Program-made: the position numbers and the translations under genes | Notes under the pieces: model-generated | Database searches by the model: none | What the model was told of the DNA's origin: nothing | What the model saw: the letters and a program-made list of their open reading frames with translations, nothing else | Shown: in pieces, positions 36,312-42,809 of the stretch | Numbering within the stretch: the stretch's first letter is position 1 | How the letters are laid out: each line of letters begins with the position of its first letter | NCBI RefSeq assembly: GCF_027111295.1 | Contig: NZ_CP114287.1 | Location: 4,898,001-4,962,000, forward strand | DNA length: 64,000 nucleotides | DNA from: Flavobacterium gelatinilyticum | Lineage (GTDB): Bacteria; Bacteroidota; Bacteroidia; Flavobacteriales; Flavobacteriaceae | Reading direction: 5' to 3'

Positions 36312-36343
36312 TTGTTAATTTAAGATAGAAAAAGCTACATTTG
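36312..36343 (+). promoter_or_regulatory. Bacteroidota-type promoter
   Basis: TTG (36312-36314) and TACATTTG (36336-36343) are separated by 21 bases, matching the TTG/TAnnTTTG consensus. Transcription would start near 36349, just at or before the ATG of the small frame at 36351, giving a leaderless or non-coding RNA that ends at the terminator at 36501. Confidence 0.75.
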
Positions 36344-36350
36344 CACCCGA

Positions 36351-36461
36351 ATGAAAATAAGAAATCAACATATCGACCTGTCAGCAGGACAAAAATGCAG
36401 CTATTTAATGGGAGGATTTCCATCGAATAATGCAGGATGCGATATGTATTTTATAGAATAG
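36351..36461 (+). CDS. possible 36-residue peptide or small RNA
   Basis: An open frame from ATG 36351 to TAG 36461 starts MKIRNQHIDLSAGQKCSYL and has two cysteines. It lies between a good promoter (36312) and a terminator (36501-36530), so the segment is certainly a short transcription unit candidate. Whether peptide or RNA is the product is open: the ATG is almost at the predicted start of transcription. Confidence 0.35.
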   Translation: MKIRNQHIDLSAGQKCSYLMGGFPSNNAGCDMYFIE

Positions 36462-36500
36462 AATTGTAATTTGTAGTTACAAACTCAATAAAAAATATAA

Positions 36501-36530
36501 AAAGCGTCTTGATTTCAGGGCGCTTTTTTT
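36501..36530 (+). terminator. terminator of the short unit at 36349
   Basis: AAAGCG (36501-36506) pairs with CGCTTT (36521-36526), inner pairs continue with G-U, and a run of T follows. Confidence 0.8.
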
Positions 36531-36776
36531 TGGTTATCACTGAAAAGCAAAGCAAAAAGATGAGTAAAAACACTTTAATGAAAAATAATTTAAAAAAATT
36601 GTACAAAAAATGTTTAATGATTGATCAAAATAGCGAAATATAATCTTGAGAAGTAATCTAATGAGAGACAGTCATTTGATACAATTAAGGATCTGCACCA
36701 GTTTGCGGACAGGATTTTCTATCTAATAACATTAGGTTTAAGTAATTGATAATCACTAAAATAATTCAAAAAATAA

Positions 36777-36809
36777 TTTGGATAATTGATTTTTTCGACT
36801 TTATCTTTG
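36777..36809 (+). promoter_or_regulatory. Bacteroidota-type promoter
   Basis: TTG (36777-36779) and TATCTTTG (36802-36809) are separated by 22 bases. A transcript from about 36815 would run to the terminator at 36993. Confidence 0.6.
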
Positions 36810-36874
36810 CCGAAGAAAATCAGAACATAGATTTTCAAAATAAAAACGATTTTAAATTAAAAACAACATATAAA

Positions 36875-36967
36875 ATGAAATTCAATTTCGCATATAGAAT
36901 GAAATCGCAACGTCCGATCCTAGATCTTGGATGTCTAACAATACAGGTGCATGAATATGGACAATAG
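36875..36967 (+). CDS. possible 30-residue peptide
   Basis: The frame from ATG 36875 to TAG 36967 starts MKFNFAYRMKSQRPILDLG. It lies inside a short unit with its own promoter and terminator. No similarity to the first small frame at 36351 is evident. It could be a leader peptide or a chance frame in a small RNA. Confidence 0.35.
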   Translation: MKFNFAYRMKSQRPILDLGCLTIQVHEYGQ

Positions 36968-36992
36968 GATACGTATATCTTATAAATTCTGC

Positions 36993-37019
36993 AAGCACCT
37001 TTAATCGGGTGCTTTTTTT
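36993..37019 (+). terminator. terminator before the tRNA cluster
   Basis: AAGCACC (36993-36999) pairs with GGTGCTT (37008-37014), followed by T. It ends the short unit 17 bp before tRNA-Arg. Confidence 0.85.
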
Positions 37020-37035
37020 ATGCCCAATAATAAAT

Positions 37036-37109
37036 GATTTTGTAGCTCAGTTGGATAGAGCGTCTGCCTTCTAAGCAGATGGTCGAAGGTTCGAATCCTT
37101 CCAAAATCA
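37036..37109 (+). tRNA. tRNA-Arg(TCT)
   Basis: A complete canonical tRNA: acceptor GATTTTG/CAAAATC, D stem GCTC/GAGC, anticodon stem TCTGC/GCAGA with loop CTTCTAA (anticodon TCT), T arm GAAGG-TTCGAAT-CCTTC, all perfectly paired. CCA is not encoded. Discriminator A. The AT-rich acceptor stem is unusual. It heads a row of two further, less canonical tRNA-like elements. Confidence 0.93.
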
Positions 37110-37129
37110 CTTGTTCTCTAGAAGGAACT

Positions 37130-37202
37130 GGCTCATTGGGGTTACTGGCTAACCTTCCCGACTGTCTCTCGGGAGAAACGGGTTCGACTCCCGTATGAGC
37201 CG
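37130..37202 (+). ncRNA. tRNA-like element 5, anticodon GTC with U37
   Basis: Acceptor GGCTCAT (37130-37136) pairs perfectly with ATGAGCC (37195-37201). The T arm is ACGGG-TTCGACT-CCCGT and the anticodon stem CCCGA/TCGGG, both perfect. The loop CTGTCTC gives anticodon GTC but has T at position 37, where tRNAs have a purine. The D arm is abnormal: GGTTA/TAACC with a five-base loop CTGGC. A run of eight T follows within two bases. Upper half intact, decoding half altered. Confidence 0.65.
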
Positions 37203-37288
37203 CTTTTTTTGAAGATGCTGAGGTTCTGAGTTACAAAATAAAAAACTCAGCTTCTTTCTGTCTTTGCGGCAAAAAACAAAAACATAAA

Positions 37289-37360
37289 ATGAGAAGAGAA
37301 CGAAGGTCGTTCGTCCGCCTTATATGCGGGAGGCTGCAGGTTCGAGTCCTGTTTTTCATT
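37289..37360 (+). ncRNA. tRNA-like element 6, anticodon TAT
   Basis: Acceptor ATGAGAA (37289-37295) pairs with TTTTCAT (37353-37359; one G-U). D stem GAAC/GTTC, anticodon stem TCCGC/GCGGG (one G-U) with loop CTTATAT (anticodon TAT), T arm GCAGG-TTCGAGT-CCTGT. The bases at positions 8-9 are GA instead of TA/TG. Bacteria normally read AUA with a CAU anticodon carrying lysidine, so UAU would be unusual. Again a T run follows directly. Confidence 0.6.
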
Positions 37361-37467
37361 TTTTTTGTCGCAAAGGCGCAAAGCTTCAAAGTTTAAAAAA
37401 AACTTAGTGACTTAAAATAGTAGCCGCTTCAAAAGAAGTTGAATAAAAAAATAAAAATTTAGAAATC

Positions 37468-38016
37468 ATGGTGTTATATGATAAAATTATAGTGATTGAT
37501 ATTGAAGCAACTTGTTGGGAAACTAAGGAGGAAACACTCTTAAATCAGAGAGAAATTATCGAAATAGGAGTATGTAAGTTAATCTTATCGTCGGGAAAAA
37601 TTGAAAATAAACAGAGTTTTTATATCAAACCGGAGGTTTCACGAGTTTCTTCTTTTTGCAGCCAATTAACTGGAATTACAAATGAAAAACTACAGATAGA
37701 AGGAACTTCTCTTGAGAAAGCATTAAAGAAAATTAATTCAAAGTATTCGGCAAAGTATAGAACATTTGCAGGTTATGGCGATTTTGATCAAGAAATATTA
37801 GAACAAGAGTGTAAAGCAAAAGCAATTGAAAACCCATTTAGAAATGACTATTTGAATATAAAGACACTTTTTAATTTAGTTTACCTTCAGGAGAAACCTC
37901 AAGGATTATTAAAAGAGCTGGAGCTGGTAGGAGAATCTTTTGAAGGGAAAAATCATAATGGAGCCGATGATGCTTACAATGCAGCCAAATTACTGTATAA
38001 AGTTTTACGGAGATAA
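37468..38016 (+). CDS. DEDDh 3'-5' exonuclease (ERI-1/KapD-like), copy 1
   Basis: A 182-residue DEDDh exonuclease: VIDIEATCW (about residues 9-17; the ATCW form is typical of the ERI-1/3'hExo branch that trims structured RNA), FAGYGDFDQE in the middle, and HNGADDAYNAAKLL at the end with the catalytic His and Asp. It probably trims RNA 3' ends. It follows the tRNA-like elements and stands 17 bp before an RNA ligase. A paralogue is at 42056. Confidence 0.85.
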   Translation: MVLYDKIIVIDIEATCWETKEETLLNQREIIEIGVCKLILSSGKIENKQSFYIKPEVSRVSSFCSQLTGITNEKLQIEGTSLEKALKKINSKYSAKYRTFAGYGDFDQEILEQECKAKAIENPFRNDYLNIKTLFNLVYLQEKPQGLLKELELVGESFEGKNHNGADDAYNAAKLLYKVLRR

Positions 38017-38033
38017 CAATTAAAAAATGAAAA

Positions 38034-38603
38034 ATGAAAAAGATAAGCACATTATTTGCTAAAAACCCTAACGATTTAGCAAGAGTAATAGATAAAATTA
38101 ACATCGAAAATAAATGGGTAATGGAAGGAAAAGCCATTGCAACCCGAAAATTTGACGGTACATCGGCTGCTATTATCGGCGGGGAAATATTCAAGCGATT
38201 CGATGCCAAAAAAGGACGAACAATCCCGGCAGGAGCAATTCCATGCCAGGAAGCAGATCCCATTTCAGGACATCACCCGCACTGGTTAAAATGCGAGAGA
38301 TCAAAATCTGAGGACAAACATTTTTTCGAAGCTTTTGATCAGTTAGAAAATAAAATCGACGGAACGTACGAATTATGCGGTCCAAAAGTACAAGGAAACC
38401 CTGAAAAGTTTGAAAGACACACTTTGGTAAAACACGGTGAAGAAATATTGGATTTTGTAAGTCTTAATTTCGATGACTTAGAAAATTTCTTATCAGAAAA
38501 TGATATCGAAGGAATCGTCTTTCACCATATTTCAGACGGAAGAATGTGCAAATTAAGAAAATCAGATTTTGGAATTAAACGAATGAAATTAGAATCTGTA
38601 TAG
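38034..38603 (+). CDS. small RNA ligase (DUF5565-like), third ligase of the window
   Basis: A 189-residue nucleotidyltransferase-fold ligase with motif I ATRKFDGTSA (K near residue 39), FELCG-like TYELCGPKVQG as motif III, motif IV DIEGIVFHH and motif V CKLRKSDFG. It is a minimal ligase domain without an obvious C-terminal specificity domain. Sequence is distant from the ligases at 2826 and 5196. It lies between an exonuclease and an ATP-grasp protein and probably joins RNA ends after trimming. Confidence 0.82.
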   Translation: MKKISTLFAKNPNDLARVIDKINIENKWVMEGKAIATRKFDGTSAAIIGGEIFKRFDAKKGRTIPAGAIPCQEADPISGHHPHWLKCERSKSEDKHFFEAFDQLENKIDGTYELCGPKVQGNPEKFERHTLVKHGEEILDFVSLNFDDLENFLSENDIEGIVFHHISDGRMCKLRKSDFGIKRMKLESV

Positions 38604-38632
38604 AAAACAAGTAACGCTAAAAATGCAAAAAA

Positions 38633-39418
38633 ATGAAAACAGTATACAACAGAATTGCCTTAGTAGGAATTGAACAAGAGGAATATGATGTCATAAAAGC
38701 CAGTTATTCAGGACATATTATCTGGCATCAGGCGATACCAAAAATCGTTGTAAAAGACGAGGTGCTTTACATGGAAAAAGCAAACGGAATTGGAATGCTT
38801 CCTGTTGATAAAGTAGTGTACTACGGAATTTATGATAATGATTTCGATTTTATTGCAGGTTTAGCCATCTGGAAAGGAGCTTGTTATCCAAATGCAGCAG
38901 CTATGCTCGACTGCAGATTTAAGATTCCGTGTCTCGTAAAAGCATTATCGCTTTCAAGATTTAGTGCACCACGCGGCTTTGTAAGCGCAGGAGCTTCTGT
39001 AAATACAGCAAACGATACCGTTGCAAAATGGGGAAACTGGCATTGTGGTGAAAACAAACATCGTTTTACCGGAGAGTGGGAAAGTGAGTTTACCGCCACC
39101 ATTGAACCGTATTACGAAGGAGAAGCCGTCAGGATTATGATGATAGGCGATACCTATTGGCAGATTAAACTGGAAGGAAATGACTGGCTGAAATCGATTC
39201 ATCCGGATAGCGCGGGTTTTATGCCTGTAGATGATGAGCTGCTTGCCGATACGCTTCATATTAAACAAGCTTTAAATATGGACATGATTGGAAACGATTA
39301 TATCGTGGCAGAGGATGGTTCGAAATATTTACTGGAAGTAAACCATATCCCCAATATTACAAGGTTTGAAGAAGTAAGACAAGCTTATTTATCGACTGTA
39401 ATAGAATGGATTAATTAA
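38633..39418 (+). CDS. ATP-grasp protein of the RNA-repair cluster
   Basis: A 261-residue protein. The C-terminal part has ATP-grasp features: EPYYEGEAVRIMMIGDTYWQ in the lid region and YLLEVNHIPNITRFEE with the metal-binding E-x-N. The N-terminal part is a pre-ATP-grasp Rossmann-like segment. ATP-grasp enzymes form amide or peptide bonds; the substrate is unknown. Gap of 29 bp behind the ligase. It ends 10 bp before operator copy d. Confidence 0.72.
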   Translation: MKTVYNRIALVGIEQEEYDVIKASYSGHIIWHQAIPKIVVKDEVLYMEKANGIGMLPVDKVVYYGIYDNDFDFIAGLAIWKGACYPNAAAMLDCRFKIPCLVKALSLSRFSAPRGFVSAGASVNTANDTVAKWGNWHCGENKHRFTGEWESEFTATIEPYYEGEAVRIMMIGDTYWQIKLEGNDWLKSIHPDSAGFMPVDDELLADTLHIKQALNMDMIGNDYIVAEDGSKYLLEVNHIPNITRFEEVRQAYLSTVIEWIN

Positions 39419-39427
39419 AAAAAATAT

Positions 39428-39466
39428 CCTGCGCAGAATAATTGCGCAGGATCATTTGAATCTTTG
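39428..39466 (+). promoter_or_regulatory. inverted-repeat operator plus -7 box, copy d
   Basis: CCTGCGCA (39428-39435) and TGCGCAGG (39443-39450) form a perfect 8+8 inverted repeat around GAATAAT. TCTTTG lies at 39461-39466, again 14 bases after TGCG. It is the same element as copies a-c in the RNA-repair operon, but here no convincing gene follows for 850 bp; the transcript would carry hairpins and tRNA-like pieces. Confidence 0.85.
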
Positions 39467-39471
39467 TTCAG

Positions 39472-39640
39472 GAAATAAAAAGTTCTTTAACAAAATGAAA
39501 ATACAGCAAAGGAAACTTTGCATTACAATATCAAACAAGCCTTGTTGTGTGTTTCTGTACAGCACCATTGCAGCGAACTTTTCGCGAAAGCGTATCATGT
39601 TTTTCTGTACAGCAGGTTTGGAGGTTTTAATCATTTTTCC
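39472..39640 (+). ncRNA. hairpin-rich non-coding leader behind operator copy d
   Basis: The segment holds GCAAAG-GAAA-CTTTGC (39506-39521), a perfect hairpin with GNRA tetraloop, GCGAACTTTTCGC and an 18-bp direct repeat around TTTCTGTACAGCA (twice, near 39551 and 39602), whose core CTGTACAG is palindromic. A 49-codon frame (39495-39644) exists but its content mirrors the repeats, so I read this as RNA structure. Confidence 0.45.
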
Positions 39641-39690
39641 ATAAAAATGGTAATCTCTAAGGGTTGTGGGTTCGAGTCCCATTCGCATTC
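39632..39690 (+). ncRNA. tRNA-like fragment 7 (3' half)
   Basis: A T arm GTGGG-TTCGAGT-CCCAT (39666-39682) is followed by TCGCATT as a possible acceptor 3' strand. Upstream CATTT...AAATG forms an anticodon-arm-like hairpin and 16 bases resemble a long variable region. No matching 5' acceptor strand is found, so this is a 3' part only. It overlaps the start of element 8 by a few bases. Confidence 0.35.
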
Positions 39691-39754
39691 GTGCGGTAGC
39701 TCAATCTGGATAGAGCATTAGAATGTTTACGCAGGTTCGAATCCTGCACCGAAT
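39687..39754 (+). ncRNA. tRNA-like element 8 without a normal anticodon arm
   Basis: D stem GCTC/GAGC and T arm GCAGG-TTCGAAT-CCTGC (39731-39747) are perfect. The acceptor pairs as ATTC+GGT with ACC+GAAT if the four bases GTGC (39691-39694) bulge out. Between D and T stems only 14 bases remain instead of about 22-27, so no standard anticodon arm can form (at most CATT/AATG). It keeps the elbow and acceptor, and cannot decode. Confidence 0.5.
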
Positions 39755-39756
39755 AT

Positions 39757-39896
39757 GCTTCGGTTAGACAAGTGGCTAGTCAACGGGTCTCAAAAACCTG
39801 CAAACAGCAGAGAACATCACTCTTAAAAAGATGATTAGGAAAAAAACTAATTTGTCTTTGTCAGTGAAACCCGGGTTTTAAAACCCTAAGTTTCAC
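39757..39896 (+). ncRNA. tRNA 5'-half-like fragment 9 plus two hairpins
   Basis: A short D arm GAC/GTC with GG and an anticodon arm CGGGT/ACCTG with loop CTCAAAA (anticodon CAA) resemble the 5' half of a tRNA, but no T arm follows. Instead come ATTAG-N8-CTAAT flanked by AAAGA/TCTTT, and a two-level hairpin GTGAAAC ... GTTTCAC that encloses GGGTTTT/AAAACCC. The stretch looks like designed RNA structure rather than spacer. Confidence 0.4.
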
Positions 39897-40078
39897 ACTC
39901 TGATAAAGCCAGTGCGAACAGCAGCGTATTTTGAAAAGCGTGTTTTTCTTTTCGGTTTGATTGTTAAGAGAATTCGGGGATTCGCTTAATAAAACAGAAT
40001 CGTAAACAATTCAGGCAGACAAAAAACAAACTATTCGTCCGTTTTTGTTAGAGGAGAAAGACAAAGAGTTTTTTTATT

Positions 40079-40272
40079 TAGAAAGAGAGAATAGAGGCAA
40101 GAGAATAGAGGCAAGAAGCAAGAGAATAGAAGCAAGAGAATAGAAGCAAGAAGCAAGAGAATAGAAGCAAGATGCAAGAGAATAGATTTGAAAAATAGGA
40201 TATAGATATTCAGAAACCTGAAACCTGAAACCTGAAACCTGAAACCTGAAACTTGAAACTTGAAACCTGAAA
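40079..40272 (+). repeat. two tandem-repeat blocks upstream of the SPFH gene
   Basis: 40081-40190 contains about eight near-copies of an AGAATAGAAGCAAG-type unit. 40207-40272 contains about eight copies of a heptamer GAAACCT with ACTTGAAA variants. Both are slippage-prone. They sit immediately before the SPFH start and might tune expression by length variation, but similar blocks occur at 31605 and 63813 in ordinary spacers. Confidence 0.75.
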
Positions 40273-40316
40273 CAAACAAAACCAAAAAACCAAAAACCAA
40301 AAAAACAACACAAACC

Positions 40317-41414
40317 ATGATAAAGAAAATTAAAATCGAAACGTACCAGATAGGTTTGGTGTTCGAAAACAGAAAATTATTAAAAGTAATAGAAGAAGGA
40401 CAACACTGGATTTTTGGAAACAAAAACATAATGGTGTATGATTTAAACGGATCTTTTCAGCCTCCTTTTGAACTCGATATACTATTGCAGAATGAAGTTT
40501 TGGCTTCACTTTTAGAAGTAGTCGAGGTTGCCGATAACGAAATTGTACTACAATTTGTGAAAGGAAACTTCAAAGAAATTTTAGTGCCTGGAAAATATGC
40601 TTTCTGGAAAGGAATTGTAAAAAATGAATTCATCAAAGCCGATTTGTCTAAAATCGAAATCACAGAAAACATTCCTGTAAACTTACTCGAAAATGCTAAA
40701 CTGAGATATTTTGTCAGAAAGTTTACAGTAGCAAGCCACGATAAAGCTTTGTTGTTTGTAAACGGAACTTTCATAAAAGAATTACAATCAGGAACGTATT
40801 ATTTCTGGAATAACGCGATTACAATCGAGGTTAAAACAGCCGATACAAGACAGCAGCAAGTAGAAATTTCAGGACAGGAATTGCTGACTAAAGATAAAGC
40901 AGGATTAAGAATCAACTTTTTTGTGAGATATCAGGTTGTGGATATTCTAAAAGCTTTGGTCGAAAACAAAGACTTTGAAAAACAATTGTATGTTACGATG
41001 CAATTGGCTTTAAGAGCTTTTATAGGCAGTTTGACTCTGGACGAATTATTAAGCAGAAAAGACACTGTTGCCGATGCCGTTTTAGAAGAAGCCAAAGCTA
41101 AAATCAAAGACTTAGGACTGGAAATTTCTGATGCCGGAATTAGAGATGTAATTCTGCCGGGAGATATGAAGGAAATCATGAACCAGGTTTTGGTTGCCGA
41201 GAAAAAAGCTCAGGCAAACAGTATTATGAGAAGAGAAGAAACTGCAGCAACAAGAAGTTTATTAAACACAGCAAAGCTGATGGAAGAAAACGAAATGCTG
41301 TGGAAACTAAAAGAGATGGAATACGTTGAAAAAATCGCGGATAAAATTGGTGAAATTACCATTTCAGGAAGCGGAAACGTTATTGGCCAGCTGAAGGAAA
41401 TCTTCGTTAAGTAA
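40317..41414 (+). CDS. SPFH/slipin-like protein
   Basis: A 365-residue SPFH (band 7, slipin) protein with an N-terminal KIKIETYQIGLVFENRKLLKVI, an SPFH core (LLTKDKAGLRINFFVRYQVV) and a C-terminal coiled coil with EEAKAKIKDLGLEISDAG and AEKKAQANSIMRREE. I chose the ATG at 40317: the longer frame from 40260 would translate the GAAACCT repeats. Slipins form membrane-bound oligomeric cages. Unlike most, this one has no clear N-terminal membrane segment. It may scaffold the following enzymes. Confidence 0.85.
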   Translation: MIKKIKIETYQIGLVFENRKLLKVIEEGQHWIFGNKNIMVYDLNGSFQPPFELDILLQNEVLASLLEVVEVADNEIVLQFVKGNFKEILVPGKYAFWKGIVKNEFIKADLSKIEITENIPVNLLENAKLRYFVRKFTVASHDKALLFVNGTFIKELQSGTYYFWNNAITIEVKTADTRQQQVEISGQELLTKDKAGLRINFFVRYQVVDILKALVENKDFEKQLYVTMQLALRAFIGSLTLDELLSRKDTVADAVLEEAKAKIKDLGLEISDAGIRDVILPGDMKEIMNQVLVAEKKAQANSIMRREETAATRSLLNTAKLMEENEMLWKLKEMEYVEKIADKIGEITISGSGNVIGQLKEIFVK

Positions 41415-41469
41415 AAAGAAACCGGCAGTATTTAAGCAGCTGGTTTCAAATTAAAAAATTAAAAACACA

Positions 41470-42036
41470 ATGAATCAAAAAATATTTTTCACGTCTGATC
41501 ATCACTTTGGTCATACGAATATAATCAGGTTTAGCGAGCGCCCGTTTGCTTCGGTCGAAGAGATGGATGCAGAGCTCATTAAACGCTGGAACGAAAAGGT
41601 AAGTCCGCGCGATATTGTCTATCATTTAGGCGATATTTCGCTCGCAAGACCGGAACGAACAAAAGAAATTTTAGACCAGTTAAACGGTTCTATTTTTCTG
41701 GTAAAAGGCAATCACGACAAATCGGCACTGAGCTGTGCAAAACGATTTGAATGGATCAAAGATTACTACGAATTGAGTGTTGCCGATGAAGACGCACCAA
41801 ACGGAAGACAAAAGATCATCCTGTTTCATTACGCTATGAAAGTCTGGAGAAGTTCTTTTAGAGGAACATGGCATTTATACGGCCACTCACACGGACAATT
41901 GTTCGACGATGAAACCTCACGTTCTTTTGACGTAGGTGTAGACTGCCACAATTATGAACCGCTTTCGTATGACGAGGTTAAAACCCGCATTTTGTCGAAA
42001 GCCTGGACAGCTCCTTTTGGAGACAGAGAATTGTAA
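41470..42036 (+). CDS. calcineurin-like metallophosphoesterase
   Basis: A 188-residue two-metal phosphoesterase: FFTSDHHFGH (residues about 5-14), YHLGDISL, VKGNHDKS, ILFHYAMKVW and YGHSHGQL, all ligand blocks in order. Single-domain proteins of this type hydrolyse phosphodiesters, including 2',3'-cyclic phosphates. In this neighbourhood, opening of cyclic phosphate ends left by ribotoxins is a plausible role, inferred. It lies between the SPFH gene and an exonuclease. Confidence 0.88.
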   Translation: MNQKIFFTSDHHFGHTNIIRFSERPFASVEEMDAELIKRWNEKVSPRDIVYHLGDISLARPERTKEILDQLNGSIFLVKGNHDKSALSCAKRFEWIKDYYELSVADEDAPNGRQKIILFHYAMKVWRSSFRGTWHLYGHSHGQLFDDETSRSFDVGVDCHNYEPLSYDEVKTRILSKAWTAPFGDREL

Positions 42037-42055
42037 ATTTTAAAAATTAGAAAAA

Positions 42056-42601
42056 ATGACAACTACAGATAAAGTTATTATCATCGATTTAGAAGCCACA
42101 TGCTGGCAGAGCACCGTCCCGCAGGGACAGCAAAACGAAATTATCGAAATCGGACTGGCGGTTTTGGACACCAATACGGGAGAAATTTCTAAGAACAAAG
42201 GAATCCTGATTAAACCGCAGCGCTCTACGGTAAGTTTGTTTTGTACCGAATTAACAACAATCACGCAGGAATTGCTGGACAAAAACGGAGTTAGTTTTGA
42301 AGATGCTGTTAACCAGCTTATCGACGAGTACAATCCAGATTTGTATACCTGGGCAAGTTACGGTCAGTACGATTTGAATATGCTTAAAAAACAATGCAAA
42401 TCGTTTGGTGTTCCGTACCCAATGGGCGACGAACATATCAATGTAAAAGAATACTTTGCGGAAAAATACGGTTTGGTAAAAGCAACCGGAATGAACGGCG
42501 CTTTGCATATGCTGAATATCCCGCTTGAAGGAACGCATCACAGAGGTATAGACGATGCCAAAAATATCGCCAAGATCTTGAACTGGTGTCTTAAAAATTA
42601 G
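42056..42601 (+). CDS. DEDDh 3'-5' exonuclease (ERI-1/KapD-like), copy 2
   Basis: A 181-residue paralogue of the protein at 37468 with IIDLEATCW, ASYGQYDLN and HHRGIDDAKNIAKIL. The two differ strongly in the middle, so they are old duplicates rather than a recent event. Likely an RNA 3'-end trimmer. It starts 19 bp after the metallophosphoesterase and is followed by a terminator-like hairpin. Confidence 0.85.
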   Translation: MTTTDKVIIIDLEATCWQSTVPQGQQNEIIEIGLAVLDTNTGEISKNKGILIKPQRSTVSLFCTELTTITQELLDKNGVSFEDAVNQLIDEYNPDLYTWASYGQYDLNMLKKQCKSFGVPYPMGDEHINVKEYFAEKYGLVKATGMNGALHMLNIPLEGTHHRGIDDAKNIAKILNWCLKN

Positions 42602-42651
42602 AATTTAATTTGTTGATCACAGCTGTTAAAAGGATAGTTGACAGCTGTAAA

Positions 42652-42692
42652 AAGGAACTGCAGTTTAGAACTGCGGTTTCTCTTTTTTCGCC
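42652..42692 (+). terminator. terminator behind the second exonuclease
   Basis: AACTGCAG pairs with CTGCGGTT across TTTAGAA and a CTCTTTTTT tract follows. It separates the exonuclease unit from the MoxR cluster, which begins with a TATATTTG box near 42729. Confidence 0.7.
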
Positions 42693-42809
42693 GCGAAAAA
42701 AAACGATTTTTTGTCCTTGTTTAATGATATATTTGTTAAGATACAATTTCAAAAAAGTGTGCTTTTAGAGCCGTAAAAATAATTCGATTCAAAAAAACAA
42801 TCAGATAAA

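Noticed and set aside
39495..39644. 49-codon frame behind operator copy d
   Set aside because: Its codons run through a perfect hairpin and a direct repeat, and the composition does not look coding. I kept the segment as RNA.
40079..40272. CRISPR-like repeat array
   Set aside because: Units are only 7-14 bp, contiguous, without spacers, and no cas gene is near.
40260..40316. Upstream start of the SPFH protein
   Set aside because: It would translate the GAAACCT tandem repeats into a lysine/threonine-rich leader; the ATG at 40317 begins the conserved domain.
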